64,000 bases of DNA from Lachnospiraceae bacterium (GCA_910575075.1 CAJTCY010000001.1:206702-270701), one strand, 5' to 3'. Positions 46,522-55,951 are shown, counted from the stretch's first letter. Made by a program: numbers and translations. Notes: a model not told the origin generated them from the sequence alone.

Positions 46522-46587
46522 AAAAGCATGAAAATGCAGGTAGAATAGTAAACGGCGTTTTTGGACAGGCAATTGTGAGGAAGTTGT

Positions 46588-47334
46588 ATGGATTTGAAAA
46601 TAAAACTGCAGGTGTTTGAAGGTCCGCTGGATTTGCTTTTGCATCTGCTGGAAAAAAATAAAGTAAACATATATGATATTCCGATTGTGGAAATTACCAG
46701 TCAGTATATGGAGTATATCAATGAGATGAAGCGGCAGGATCTGAATATTGTCAGCGAATTTCTGGTGATGGCAGCAACGCTGCTTGATATAAAATCCCGA
46801 ATGCTGCTCCCCAAAGAAGAGAAAGAGGAAGAAGAGGAAGATCCAAGGGCAGAACTGGTACAAAAGCTTTTGGAATACAAGATGTACAAATGCATGTCTT
46901 ACGAATTGAAAGACCGCCAGATAGACGCACAGAGGGTTATGTTTAAGGTTCCGACGATTCCGGATGAAGTCCGGCAGTACGAAGAACCAGTGGATTTAGA
47001 ACAACTGATGTCAGATGTTACTCTAAAAAGGCTGAATACCATTTTTAAATCTATTATGCGTAAACGAGAGGATAAGATTGACCCCATCCGTTCCAGATTT
47101 GGCAAAATAGAGAAGGAAGAAGTGTCTTTGGAGGAGAGAATGAGTTATTTAGAACAGTATGCAATGACGCATCAGCGTTTCAGTTTTCGTGGAATTTTGG
47201 AAGCACAGAGTACGAAAATGCAGATTATTGTTACATTTCTGTCAATTTTAGAATTGATGAAAACAGGGAAAATATTGATTTCCCAAGAACATATTTTTGA
47301 TGATATTTTTATTGAATCGAAAGTTGCTGCCTGA
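46588..47334 (+). CDS. scpA: Segregation and condensation protein A
   Basis: 248 residues, kleisin of the SMC complex: the N-terminal FEGPLDLLLHLLEKNKVNIYDI signature is in place, as is the SRMLLP segment, a glutamate-rich centre and a C-terminal winged helix (VTFLSILELMKTGKI). It bridges SMC heads in chromosome condensation. scpB starts 26 bases after it. Confidence 0.93.
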   Translation: MDLKIKLQVFEGPLDLLLHLLEKNKVNIYDIPIVEITSQYMEYINEMKRQDLNIVSEFLVMAATLLDIKSRMLLPKEEKEEEEEDPRAELVQKLLEYKMYKCMSYELKDRQIDAQRVMFKVPTIPDEVRQYEEPVDLEQLMSDVTLKRLNTIFKSIMRKREDKIDPIRSRFGKIEKEEVSLEERMSYLEQYAMTHQRFSFRGILEAQSTKMQIIVTFLSILELMKTGKILISQEHIFDDIFIESKVAA

Positions 47335-47360
47335 CAGTGCAGAAACAGAATGGAGAACAT

Positions 47361-47930
47361 ATGAGGTCGGAACAATTTGAGGCGGTCATAGAGGGCATTC
47401 TCTTCACTATGGGAGAATCTGTGGAAATCGCAAGGCTTGCAGAAGCCTTGGAACTGGAGACGGAACAGGTGCGCCAGATTTTACATAAGATGACAGAGCG
47501 GTATGAACAGGAGGACCGAGGGATTCAGATTATCGAAATCGAGGATGCGGTTCAGATGTGTACGAAAAAAGAGCTGTATGAGTATCTGATTAAGGTTGCG
47601 AAGCAGCCCAAGCGGCATGTACTGACAGATGTGCTTTTAGAGACGCTGTCCATTATTGCTTATAAGCAGCCTATTACCCGTCTTGAAATTGAGAAGATAC
47701 GAGGGGTATCTTGTGCCCATGCCGTCAATAAGCTGGTAGAGTATAATCTGGTCTGCGAACTGGGAAGGCTGGACGCACCAGGACGTCCGCTGCTTTTTGG
47801 GACTACGGAAGAATTCCTGCGCAGTTTCGGCGTACAGTCTATTGAAGAACTTCCTACACTGAACCAGGACCAGTTAGAAGAATTCCGGCATCAGGCAGAA
47901 GAAGAGATGAATCTGAAACTGAATGTATAA
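47361..47930 (+). CDS. scpB: Segregation and condensation protein B
   Basis: 189 residues, two winged-helix domains, with IEGILFTMGESV and the IAYKQPITRLEIEKIRGV segment. It binds ScpA. The ATG at MRSEQFE is chosen (TGGAGAA six bases upstream); a GTG eight codons earlier lacks a site. Confidence 0.93.
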   Translation: MRSEQFEAVIEGILFTMGESVEIARLAEALELETEQVRQILHKMTERYEQEDRGIQIIEIEDAVQMCTKKELYEYLIKVAKQPKRHVLTDVLLETLSIIAYKQPITRLEIEKIRGVSCAHAVNKLVEYNLVCELGRLDAPGRPLLFGTTEEFLRSFGVQSIEELPTLNQDQLEEFRHQAEEEMNLKLNV

Positions 47931-47957
47931 TACATAAACCGCCAGCTTTTTCATATA

Positions 47958-49439
47958 ATGAAGGGAAACCAGAAAGAAAAGATGAAAGAGCTTAGTATGA
48001 GAATCAGGAACGTACAGAAAATATACCGTCAGGAAGAAGCAGGGGAGAGAGTGAAAAAGCAAAAGAAGAGATCGTTTGAAGAAGCAGGATCCGGCAGCCG
48101 TATCCTGCTTTTTGCACTGTGTATGATACTGGGAGTCGCTGGAAGTATGAGTATAATTCCGCCTCATAGTTCTGATATTCAGCAGGAAACAATCCAGACA
48201 GAAGCAGTTCAGGAAACAGCAGTGCAGGCAGAAGCAGTTCAGGAAACGGCAGTGCAGGCAGAAGCAGTTCAGGAAACGGCAGTCCAGGCAGAGGCGGTTT
48301 TGCAGCAGCCTGAAATTACCCTCTATGCCAGGTCAGCCGTGCTGATGGATGCCGACAGCGGCCGGGTGCTCTATGAAAAAAATGGATACGAACATATGCC
48401 GAATGCCAGCACTACCAAAATTATGACCTGCATTCTTACGTTAGAAGAAGGGAATCTTGATGATGAAGTGAAGGTCAGCAGTTATGCGGCCTCCATGCCG
48501 AAGGTACGGCTTGGAATGACGGCAGACGATACGTTTCGCCTGAGAGATCTTTTGTATTCTCTGATGCTGGAATCTCATAATGATTCGGCTGTGGCGATTG
48601 CAGAACACATTGCCGGAAGCGTGGAGAAATTTGCAGATAAAATGAATGAGAAGGCAAAAGAACTGGGCTGCAAAGATACATATTTCATTACTCCCAACGG
48701 TCTGGACAGCCAGAATGAAATTGGGGTGCACGGCACAACCGCAGAAGACTTGGCAAAGATAATGAGTTACTGCATTAAAAATGAAGCGTTTTTGGAAATT
48801 ACCAGAACGGCAAGTCATCAGTTTACAAATCTGAAAGGAACCAAATCTTATAGCTGTAATAATCATAATGCGTTTCTTCAGATGATGGAAGGAGCGTTAT
48901 CCGGAAAAACCGGATTTACTGGAAATGCAGGCTATTGTTATGTGGGAGCGCTCAGACAGGGAGACCGGACCTTTGTGGTCGCGCTGCTTGCCTGCGGCTG
49001 GCCCAATAATAAAACTTATAAATGGGCAGATACCAAGGCACTAATGAGTTATGGCCTGGAACAGTATCAGAAAATGGATGTCTATGAATATGATAAAACA
49101 TTTACTCCGGTAAAGGTGCTGGATGCGGAGCCAGAGAACGGAAGACTTTACCAGGAAGTAACAGTACCTCTGAAAATAGAAAAAAAAGAACTGCCGGTGC
49201 TGAAACGGGCAGATGAAGAGATAAAGACCATTTATGATATTCCTCAAACAGTGGAGGCGCCAGTGGAAGAAGGGCAGAAGGTGGGAAGCGTACGTTATTA
49301 TCTGGGGGAGAGGCAGATTGCAGAAATTCCGGTCTGTGCTGGAAAAGGTGCTAAAAGGCAGCAGCCTTCCTGGTATCGTGATTATCTTTTGAAGCTGTTT
49401 TTCCTGGAGAAAGAATTATACCTGGAAGAAAAGAAATAA
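47958..49439 (+). CDS. D-alanyl-D-alanine carboxypeptidase with repeat-bearing stalk
   Basis: About 493 residues. A basic cytoplasmic stretch of 47 residues, one transmembrane helix (48-68), then a stalk with three perfect QETAVQAEAV decapeptides (85-114), then an S11 peptidase domain: STTK at 151-154, SHN at 206-208, KTG at 317-319. A C-terminal hydrophobic tail follows. It is a membrane-anchored low-molecular-weight PBP, unlike the cleaved paralogue at 44.4-45.6 kb. The start is uncertain: no ribosome-binding site precedes 47958, and ATG codons at 47982 and 47997 are alternatives that keep the helix. Confidence 0.85.
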   Translation: MKGNQKEKMKELSMRIRNVQKIYRQEEAGERVKKQKKRSFEEAGSGSRILLFALCMILGVAGSMSIIPPHSSDIQQETIQTEAVQETAVQAEAVQETAVQAEAVQETAVQAEAVLQQPEITLYARSAVLMDADSGRVLYEKNGYEHMPNASTTKIMTCILTLEEGNLDDEVKVSSYAASMPKVRLGMTADDTFRLRDLLYSLMLESHNDSAVAIAEHIAGSVEKFADKMNEKAKELGCKDTYFITPNGLDSQNEIGVHGTTAEDLAKIMSYCIKNEAFLEITRTASHQFTNLKGTKSYSCNNHNAFLQMMEGALSGKTGFTGNAGYCYVGALRQGDRTFVVALLACGWPNNKTYKWADTKALMSYGLEQYQKMDVYEYDKTFTPVKVLDAEPENGRLYQEVTVPLKIEKKELPVLKRADEEIKTIYDIPQTVEAPVEEGQKVGSVRYYLGERQIAEIPVCAGKGAKRQQPSWYRDYLLKLFFLEKELYLEEKK

Positions 49440-49498
49440 TATTCAGAAAACTGCCGCATTACCGGGTGAAAAAATTAGCATAATTATGCAATTATCTA

Positions 49499-49527
49499 TT
49501 GAAAAAAACTGTTAAAAGCGATACAAT
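49499..49527 (+). promoter_or_regulatory. Promoter of the carboxyltransferase/Na+ pump operon
   Basis: TTGAAA and TACAAT with a 17-base spacer, 56 bases before the first gene. Confidence 0.8.
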
Positions 49528-49583
49528 TACAATCGGAAGAAAATTTTTTTAAATTTTAAAAATACATGATGGAGGTTTAAGTA

Positions 49584-51017
49584 ATGAGTAATTCTACTAA
49601 CTCAGCAAGACAGAGAATCGCCGGTCTTCTTGACGAAAAAAGCTTTATGGAAATCGGTGCTCTGGTAACTGCAAGAAGTACAGATTTTGATTTGAGTCAG
49701 TCAAAAACGCCGTCGGATGGAGTTATCACCGGGTATGGTCTGATTGACGGAAATCTGGTATATGTGTACAGTCAGGATGCTTCTGTGCTGAATGGAACGA
49801 TTGGCGAGATGCACAGTAAAAAAATTGCCGCAGTTTACGATATGGCAATGAAGATGGGAGCTCCAGTCATTGGACTGATTGATTGTGCAGGTATGCGTCT
49901 GCAGGAATCCGTCGATGCTTTGAATGGTTTCGGAGAGATTTATGCCAAGCAGGTGGCAGCAAGCGGTGTAATTCCGCAGATTTCCGCAGTGTTCGGTGCC
50001 TGCGGCGGTGGACTGGCTGTTGTTCCGGCACTGAGTGATTTTGCTTTTGTAGAGAAAGAAAACGGCAGGATGTTTGTGAATTCTCCCAATGCCATCAAAG
50101 GAAATCATGCCGGAAAATGCGATACCGCATGTGCAGAATTTCAGGGCAGCAATAATGGCTGCATTGATGGAATTGGAACAACGGAAGAAATCCTGGCAGC
50201 CATCCGTCAGCTTATTTGTGTGATTCCCGGCAATAACGCAGAATGCGGCAGAGAAGATGAGTGCATGGATGATTTGAACCGTGTCTGTGAGAATCTTGCC
50301 GGCTGCAAAGAAGATACCAGACTGCTTCTTGCCAATATCTCAGACAGTAATGTATTTGTGGAGACGAAAAAGGATTTTGCCAGAAATATGGTAACCGGTT
50401 TTATTAAGCTTAACGGCATGACTGTAGGAGCGGTGGCAAACGCTTCAGCAGTGTTTGATGAGAATGGCGAGAAGTCAGAAAGCTTCGAAGCCGCACTCTC
50501 TGCTAGAGGATGCAATAAAGCGGCGGAGTTTATCAATTTCTGTGATGCGTTTGATATTCCGGTATTGTCTCTGACAAATGTGGAAGGATTTGTGGCGACA
50601 GAGTGCTCAGAAAAGAATCTTGCCAAAGCGATGGCGAGAATGACATCAGCATTTGCAGGAGCAACTGTGCCGAAGGTGAATGTTATTATCGGCAATGCAT
50701 ATGGAAGCGCTTACGTTATGATGAACAGTAAATCGATCGGAGCAGACCTTGTCTACGCATGGGAAGGAAGCAAGGTAAGCATGATGGATGCAGCGCAGGC
50801 AGCTAAAATTATGTATGACGGTGAATCAGCAGAGGTAATAGCAGAGAAGAAAAAAGCTTATGAAGAATTACAGTCTTCTGTCCAGACAGCAGCTAGACGG
50901 GGACAGGTTGATTTAATTATCACACCGGAAGATACCAGGAAATATGCGGTGGCTGCGTTTGAAATGCTCTACACCAAAGGAACGGGTGCGCCGGTTAGAA
51001 AACATACAGCAAAGTAG
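49584..51017 (+). CDS. Acyl-CoA carboxyltransferase subunit (MmdA/PccB-like)
   Basis: 477 residues with two crotonase-fold halves: a first with GLIDCAGMRLQESV and GACGGGLAVVPALSDF, and a second with NVEGFVATE and GNAYGSAYVMM. Shorter than typical MmdA (about 510). It moves carboxyl groups between an acyl-CoA (methylmalonyl-, malonyl- or glutaconyl-CoA are candidates) and biotin on the carrier encoded two genes on. A GGAGG site precedes the ATG. First gene of a five-gene operon. Confidence 0.82.
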   Translation: MSNSTNSARQRIAGLLDEKSFMEIGALVTARSTDFDLSQSKTPSDGVITGYGLIDGNLVYVYSQDASVLNGTIGEMHSKKIAAVYDMAMKMGAPVIGLIDCAGMRLQESVDALNGFGEIYAKQVAASGVIPQISAVFGACGGGLAVVPALSDFAFVEKENGRMFVNSPNAIKGNHAGKCDTACAEFQGSNNGCIDGIGTTEEILAAIRQLICVIPGNNAECGREDECMDDLNRVCENLAGCKEDTRLLLANISDSNVFVETKKDFARNMVTGFIKLNGMTVGAVANASAVFDENGEKSESFEAALSARGCNKAAEFINFCDAFDIPVLSLTNVEGFVATECSEKNLAKAMARMTSAFAGATVPKVNVIIGNAYGSAYVMMNSKSIGADLVYAWEGSKVSMMDAAQAAKIMYDGESAEVIAEKKKAYEELQSSVQTAARRGQVDLIITPEDTRKYAVAAFEMLYTKGTGAPVRKHTAK

Positions 51018-51030
51018 AAAGGTGAAGTTT

Positions 51031-51828
51031 ATGAAAAAGAAAATATTGCTGATAATCAGTATGTGTCTTATCGTACTCGGGCTGACAGCATGTGGAAAAG
51101 CGGATCCTACAACAGTGGATTATAATGGTCATTCCTATGATGAATTAAAACAGACATGTGAAGGAACTGTGACCTCTCTGAGAGAGATGACGGATGAGCA
51201 GAAACAGGTGTATCTTGCCATGGCAGAGATGACGGATGCCCAGAAGAATTCTTATATTCTGTCTCTTGCTCCCACAGCTACTGAGAAAGATATCGAAGAG
51301 ATTATAAGACAGGCAAATCTGATTATCCGCTGGGATGAGGCAGTGGCAGATGTCGGAGAGTTTGTAGAGCTGGGTGATTTTACCATTACAAAGTCCGGTA
51401 AGACGCTGACTTGTGAACAGGAAATTATTTATGAAAACCGTCCGGTGCTGTTGAGCTACGTATATCAGTATTATAATATGGAGCTTGAAGATATCGGCGT
51501 AGAGGCAGTGCAGACATTAGGCGAGAAGATGACAAATGCAGCTTTGAATACCTTAATGGGTATGGGAGTCGTGTTTGTGGTACTTATTCTGATCAGTCTG
51601 ATTATTTTTGGATTTAAGATTTTCCCGTATCTGGAAGAGAAGAAAAAAGCAAGTGCAGTTGTGGATATGCCGGCAGCAGCGCCTGCACCTGCACCTGTAC
51701 TGGCAGCAGCGCCTGCGGCACAGGCAATGGATGATTTGGAACTGACGGCAGTGATTGCTGCGGCAATTGCAGCATCTACCGGAACTTCTACAAGTGATTT
51801 TGTAGTGCGTTCCATCAAAAGAAGATAA
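51031..51828 (+). CDS. Lipoprotein fused to OadG-type gamma/delta subunit
   Basis: 265 residues. The N-terminus is a lipoprotein signal with lipobox LTACG (Cys21). Residues 22-175 form an extracellular alpha-rich domain. A transmembrane helix (about 178-205) follows, then a cytoplasmic Ala/Pro-rich linker and a short OadG-like end. OadG/MmdD proteins are normally about 80-120 residues, so the N-terminal half is an addition. It would anchor the complex in the membrane, attached by both lipid and helix. The AAAGGTG site lies before the ATG. Confidence 0.75.
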   Translation: MKKKILLIISMCLIVLGLTACGKADPTTVDYNGHSYDELKQTCEGTVTSLREMTDEQKQVYLAMAEMTDAQKNSYILSLAPTATEKDIEEIIRQANLIIRWDEAVADVGEFVELGDFTITKSGKTLTCEQEIIYENRPVLLSYVYQYYNMELEDIGVEAVQTLGEKMTNAALNTLMGMGVVFVVLILISLIIFGFKIFPYLEEKKKASAVVDMPAAAPAPAPVLAAAPAAQAMDDLELTAVIAAAIAASTGTSTSDFVVRSIKRR

Positions 51829-51852
51829 TAGAATATTCAGGAGGAAACGAAA

Positions 51853-52227
51853 ATGAAAAGTTATACAATTACTGTGAATGGCAACGTATATGATGTTACT
51901 GTAGAAGAAAATGGGGCAGGCTCTGCACCAGCAGCGGCACCTGTAAGACCGGCGGCTCCTGCAGCGGCAGCACCGGCAGCTCCTGCACCAGCGGCGGCAG
52001 GCGGCGCAGGAAATGTGAAGATTGAAGCAGGTGCGGCAGGAAAAGTATTCAGTGTTGACAAGAAGGCCGGAGATGCTGTAAAACGTGGAGATACCATTCT
52101 GGTATTGGAAGTTATGAAGATGGAGACCCCTGTAGTGGCGCCGGAAGACGGAACTGTTGCAAGTGTTGAGGTAACAGTAGGACAGTCTGTAGAAGCAGGT
52201 GCATTACTGGCAACTATGAACAACTAA
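51853..52227 (+). CDS. Biotin carboxyl carrier protein
   Basis: 124 residues: a short N-terminal strand region, an Ala/Pro-rich linker (about 25-52), then a biotinyl domain with EVMKMET; the biotinylated lysine is Lys89. It carries CO2 between the carboxyltransferases and the beta subunit. AGGAGG lies upstream. No biotin carboxylase is in the operon, so CO2 enters from a carboxylated substrate, not bicarbonate plus ATP. Confidence 0.94.
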   Translation: MKSYTITVNGNVYDVTVEENGAGSAPAAAPVRPAAPAAAAPAAPAPAAAGGAGNVKIEAGAAGKVFSVDKKAGDAVKRGDTILVLEVMKMETPVVAPEDGTVASVEVTVGQSVEAGALLATMNN

Positions 52228-52244
52228 TTTTTTGGAGGTAAAAT

Positions 52245-53393
52245 ATGAGTTACGTAGGAGAAACTTTATCCAACCTCCTGCATCAGACAGCATTCTTCAA
52301 CCTGACCTGGGGCAATTACGTTATGATTTTGGTTGCGTTTATTTTTCTGTTTCTCGCAATCAAAAAAGGATTTGAGCCTCTGCTGCTGGTTCCGATTGCG
52401 TTTGGCATGCTGCTGGTAAATATCTATCCGGATATTATTGCATCACCGGAAGAAACCAGTAATGGCGTAGGTGGTTTACTTTATTATTTCTATAGTCTGG
52501 ACGAGTGGTCTATTCTTCCCTCACTGATTTTTATGGGAGTTGGAGCTATGACAGACTTTGGTCCCCTGATTGCGAACCCTATCAGTTTCCTGCTGGGAGC
52601 AGCGGCACAGTTTGGTATTTTCGGTGCTTATTTTATGGCGATTTTGTTAGGGTTTAATGATAAGGCAGCGGCTGCCGTATCTATCATTGGCGGTGCAGAT
52701 GGACCTACTTCTATTTTCCTTGCCGGTAAATTAGGACAAACCGGCCTCATGGGGCCAATTGCGGTGGCGGCATATTCTTATATGGCACTGGTGCCGATTA
52801 TTCAGCCCCCTATTATGAAATTGTTTACAACGAAGGCTGAGCGTGGTATTAAGATGCAGAACTTAAGGCCGGTTTCAAAGCTGGAGAAGATTTTATTCCC
52901 GATTGTGGTTACATCAGTGGTATGTATTCTTCTTCCCACCACAGCGCCTTTGGTAGGTATGCTGATGCTGGGCAACCTGTTCCGTGAATCCGGTGTGGTG
53001 CGCCAGTTGTCTGAGACAGCTTCCAATGCGATGATGTATATTGTGGTTATTTTGCTGGGAACCTCTGTAGGAGCAACTACCAGTGCAGAGGCTTTCTTGA
53101 ATATCACAACTTTGAAGATTGTAGCTCTTGGTCTGATTGCGTTTATGTTCGGTACTGCGGCAGGCGTATTGTTCGGTAAAATATTGTGTAAAGTTACCGG
53201 AGGCAAGATCAATCCTCTGATCGGTTCCGCAGGAGTATCTGCGGTGCCTATGGCTGCGCGTGTGTCTCAGAAAGTGGGTGCTGAAGAAGATCCCACGAAT
53301 TTCCTGCTGATGCACGCAATGGGTCCCAATGTTGCAGGCGTTATTGGTACTGCGGTAGCAGCCGGTGTGTTTATGGCAATCTTTGGAATTTAA
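52245..53393 (+). CDS. Na+-translocating decarboxylase beta subunit (OadB/MmdB/GcdB)
   Basis: 382 residues, about nine to eleven membrane helices, with family segments [15 protein letters not shown] and [12 protein letters not shown] that contain the Na+-site aspartate. It decarboxylates carboxybiotin and exports Na+. TTGGAGG lies before the ATG. The next gene starts after a 123-base gap with a small ORF and a hairpin. Confidence 0.94.
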   Translation: MSYVGETLSNLLHQTAFFNLTWGNYVMILVAFIFLFLAIKKGFEPLLLVPIAFGMLLVNIYPDIIASPEETSNGVGGLLYYFYSLDEWSILPSLIFMGVGAMTDFGPLIANPISFLLGAAAQFGIFGAYFMAILLGFNDKAAAAVSIIGGADGPTSIFLAGKLGQTGLMGPIAVAAYSYMALVPIIQPPIMKLFTTKAERGIKMQNLRPVSKLEKILFPIVVTSVVCILLPTTAPLVGMLMLGNLFRESGVVRQLSETASNAMMYIVVILLGTSVGATTSAEAFLNITTLKIVALGLIAFMFGTAAGVLFGKILCKVTGGKINPLIGSAGVSAVPMAARVSQKVGAEEDPTNFLLMHAMGPNVAGVIGTAVAAGVFMAIFGI

Positions 53394-53438
53394 TAGAAAG
53401 AAAGGGTGAAAGAAAAAATAAACAAAGAAAGGAAAAAT

Positions 53439-53501
53439 ATGCAAACATATCTTTCATCCGTTGTTTGCGCCTCAAATGAAAATGACTGTGTTTTCCCTTG
53501 A
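53439..53501 (+). CDS. Possible 20-codon leader peptide before oadA
   Basis: ATG with AAAGGA five bases upstream, reading MQTYLSSVVCASNENDCVFP then TGA. The stop lies inside the TTGAGG ribosome-binding site of oadA and within the hairpin at 53469-53504. Translating it would open that hairpin, which could couple oadA translation to upstream flow. No homologues are known to me; it may be chance. Confidence 0.3.
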   Translation: MQTYLSSVVCASNENDCVFP

Positions 53502-53504
53502 GGC
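53469..53504 (+). promoter_or_regulatory. Hairpin covering the oadA ribosome-binding site
   Basis: GCCTCAA pairs with TTGAGGC, extended by GAAAA/TTTTC, with an 8-base loop region. The right arm contains the only good ribosome-binding site (TTGAGG) of oadA, so the structure would limit initiation. Confidence 0.55.
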
Positions 53505-53516
53505 TTGGTGCAGATT

Positions 53517-54929
53517 ATGGCTAACAAGAAACCAGTTAAAATTACAGAAACCATATTGCGGGATGCACATCAGTCTCTGATTGCCACACGTATGACAACA
53601 GAGCAGATGCTGCCGATTATTGATAAAATGGATAAAGTAGGCTATCATGCAGTGGAGTGCTGGGGAGGAGCGACTTTTGACGCTTCTCTGCGGTTCTTAA
53701 AGGAAGATCCATGGGAGCGTTTGAGAAAATTAAAAGCAGGATTTAAGAATACCAAACTGCAGATGCTGTTCCGTGGACAGAATATTCTGGGATACCGTCC
53801 TTATGCAGATGATGTGGTAGAATATTTTGTACAGAAATCTATTGCAAATGGTATTGATATCATTCGTATCTTTGACTGTCTGAATGATTTGAGAAACCTG
53901 CAGACAGCAGTAACAGCTACCAATAAGGAAAAAGGACATGCGCAGGTTGCACTTTCCTATACATTAGGAGATGCTTATACTCTGCAGTATTGGACCGATA
54001 TGGCTAAGAAAATTGAACAGATGGGAGCAAATTCTATTTGTATCAAGGATATGGCAGGTCTTTTGACGCCGTATAAGGCTGAGGAATTAGTAAAATCTTT
54101 AAAGAAAGCTACCAAACTTCCTATTGAGCTTCATACTCATTATACGTCTGGAGTTGCGTCAATGACATATATGAAGGCTGTGGAAGCAGGCTGTGACATT
54201 ATCGATACGGCAATGTCCCCGTTTGCACTGGGAACCAGCCAGCCGGCTACTGAAGTTATGGCAGAAGCATTCCGCGGAACACCGATGGATCCCGGATTTG
54301 ACCAGATGCTGTTGAAAGAAATTGCAGATTATTTCCGTCCAATGAGAGAAGAAGCGTTAAAGAGCGGTCTCTTGAATCCGAAAGTACTTGGCGTGGATAT
54401 CCAGACCTTGCTGTACCAGGTGCCTGGCGGAATGCTCAGCAACATGGTATCACAGTTAAAAGAGCAGCATGCCGAGGATAAATACATGGATGTGCTGGAA
54501 GAAATTCCGCGTGTACGTAAAGATTTGGGTGAGCCTCCTCTGGTTACCCCCTCTTCTCAGATTGTAGGTACACAGGCCGTATTTAACGTATTAATGGGAG
54601 AGCGCTACAAAGTTGCCACTAAGGAGACAAAAGATGTGCTTCTTGGAAAATATGGACAGACTGTGAAGCCTTTTAATCCGGAGGTTATCGATAAAGTGTT
54701 GGGTGAGGATAAGAAAAATGCCATTACCTGCCGCTATGCAGACCTGTTAGAGCCAGAGTTGGATAAGATTGAGGCTGAAATGAAGCAGTGGAAGCAGCAG
54801 GATGAAGATGTTCTTTCTTATGCACTGTTTCCGCAGGTTGCCACAGAGTTCTTCAAATACAGAGAGGCACAGCAGACAAAGGTGGATGCATCAATTGCAG
54901 ATACTGAGAACGGGGCATATCCAGTTTAG
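53517..54929 (+). CDS. oadA: Oxaloacetate/pyruvate carboxyltransferase subunit (OadA/5S type)
   Basis: 470 residues. The TIM-barrel carboxyltransferase domain starts with ETILRDAHQSL and has the metal-binding HTHYTSG and the active lysine in CIKDMAG; a PYC-OADA-like helical domain follows to the end. It lacks the C-terminal biotinyl domain of long OadA, so it must use the separate carrier, as the 5S subunit of transcarboxylase does. The ATG start at MANKKPV is used; GTG and TTG codons just upstream are in frame. An intrinsic terminator follows. Confidence 0.9.
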   Translation: MANKKPVKITETILRDAHQSLIATRMTTEQMLPIIDKMDKVGYHAVECWGGATFDASLRFLKEDPWERLRKLKAGFKNTKLQMLFRGQNILGYRPYADDVVEYFVQKSIANGIDIIRIFDCLNDLRNLQTAVTATNKEKGHAQVALSYTLGDAYTLQYWTDMAKKIEQMGANSICIKDMAGLLTPYKAEELVKSLKKATKLPIELHTHYTSGVASMTYMKAVEAGCDIIDTAMSPFALGTSQPATEVMAEAFRGTPMDPGFDQMLLKEIADYFRPMREEALKSGLLNPKVLGVDIQTLLYQVPGGMLSNMVSQLKEQHAEDKYMDVLEEIPRVRKDLGEPPLVTPSSQIVGTQAVFNVLMGERYKVATKETKDVLLGKYGQTVKPFNPEVIDKVLGEDKKNAITCRYADLLEPELDKIEAEMKQWKQQDEDVLSYALFPQVATEFFKYREAQQTKVDASIADTENGAYPV

Positions 54930-54948
54930 GAGCATGCATGTAAGGATA

Positions 54949-54990
54949 AGAAAAGATACTGTTCTATTGGACAGTATCTTTTCTGTGTAA
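54949..54990 (+). terminator. Terminator of the decarboxylase operon
   Basis: AGAAAAGATACTGT pairs perfectly with ACAGTATCTTTTCT around an 8-base loop. The T tract is the 3' arm itself plus a short tail. Confidence 0.75.
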
Positions 54991-55018
54991 CGAAAAGCAG
55001 GAAGGAAGCTATGGATCG

Positions 55019-55951
55019 ATGAGCAGTACCAATGATTTAATGAATCGGATCAATGAGCGATATCCGGTATTAAGTAAGGGACAAAAGCTGCTGGCGGCTT
55101 ACATTACAGATCATTATGACAAAGCAGTATTTCTCACGGCAGCAAAGCTGGGAGAAGTGGTGGGAGTCAGTGAATCTACGGTGGTGCGGTTTGCCATGCA
55201 TTTAGGGTATAAAGGTTATCCTCAGTTTCAGCAGGCGCTGGCAGACCTGGTACGAGGGAAGTTAGATTCTGTACAGCGGATGGAAAACGTATATGGAAGA
55301 ATCTCTCAGTCTGAGATTCTGGCTGCGGTGCTTAAGTCGGACGCAGACCGTATTCAGGAGACATTGGGAATCATTGATGAACAGACTTTTGACTTGGCTG
55401 TGGAAACAATTCTTCATGCAAGAAAGATATATGTGATAGGAATCCGAAGCTGTGCTCCTATTGCAGAATTTCTTGCTTTTTATCTGAATCTGATGATGGA
55501 TCACGTGCAGCTTTTACATACTACCAGTTCCAGTGAGCTGTTTGAACAGATGCTGCATATCAGCAAGGAAGATGTGATTATCGGAATCAGTTTTCCCAGA
55601 TATTCCATGCGGGTGTTAAAAGCAATAGAATTTGCCAACAGCCAGAAAGCGAAGGTAATCACTTTGACGGACAGTGTACACTCACCCATGAATCTCTATT
55701 CTTCCTGTAATCTTATTGCACAGAGTGATATGTCTTCTATTGTGGATTCGCTGGTAGCACCTTTGAGTGTAATCAATGCGTTGATTATGGCGGTTTGCAT
55801 GAAACGCCAGAAAAAAGTGGTAAAAAATCTGGAATTCTTAGAGCAGGTTTGGGAAGAGTATCAAATATACGGTAAAGATGAGATAGATTATATTGACGAT
55901 TCCATTAACATGCGTTATGCAGGAATAGGACAGAGAGAGAAGGAGACATGA
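55019..55951 (+). CDS. RpiR-family transcriptional regulator
   Basis: 310 residues. An N-terminal helix-turn-helix (about 1-80, with VSESTVVRFAMHLGYKGYPQF) and a SIS sugar-phosphate-binding domain (about 120-260, IGIRSCAPIAEF and IGISFPRYS). These regulators sense phosphosugars. Targets are unknown; no sugar operon is adjacent. A three-codon ATG ORF overlaps the start (ATGGATCGATGA), which may be a coupling device or chance. It overlaps the next gene by ATGA. Confidence 0.9.
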   Translation: MSSTNDLMNRINERYPVLSKGQKLLAAYITDHYDKAVFLTAAKLGEVVGVSESTVVRFAMHLGYKGYPQFQQALADLVRGKLDSVQRMENVYGRISQSEILAAVLKSDADRIQETLGIIDEQTFDLAVETILHARKIYVIGIRSCAPIAEFLAFYLNLMMDHVQLLHTTSSSELFEQMLHISKEDVIIGISFPRYSMRVLKAIEFANSQKAKVITLTDSVHSPMNLYSSCNLIAQSDMSSIVDSLVAPLSVINALIMAVCMKRQKKVVKNLEFLEQVWEEYQIYGKDEIDYIDDSINMRYAGIGQREKET

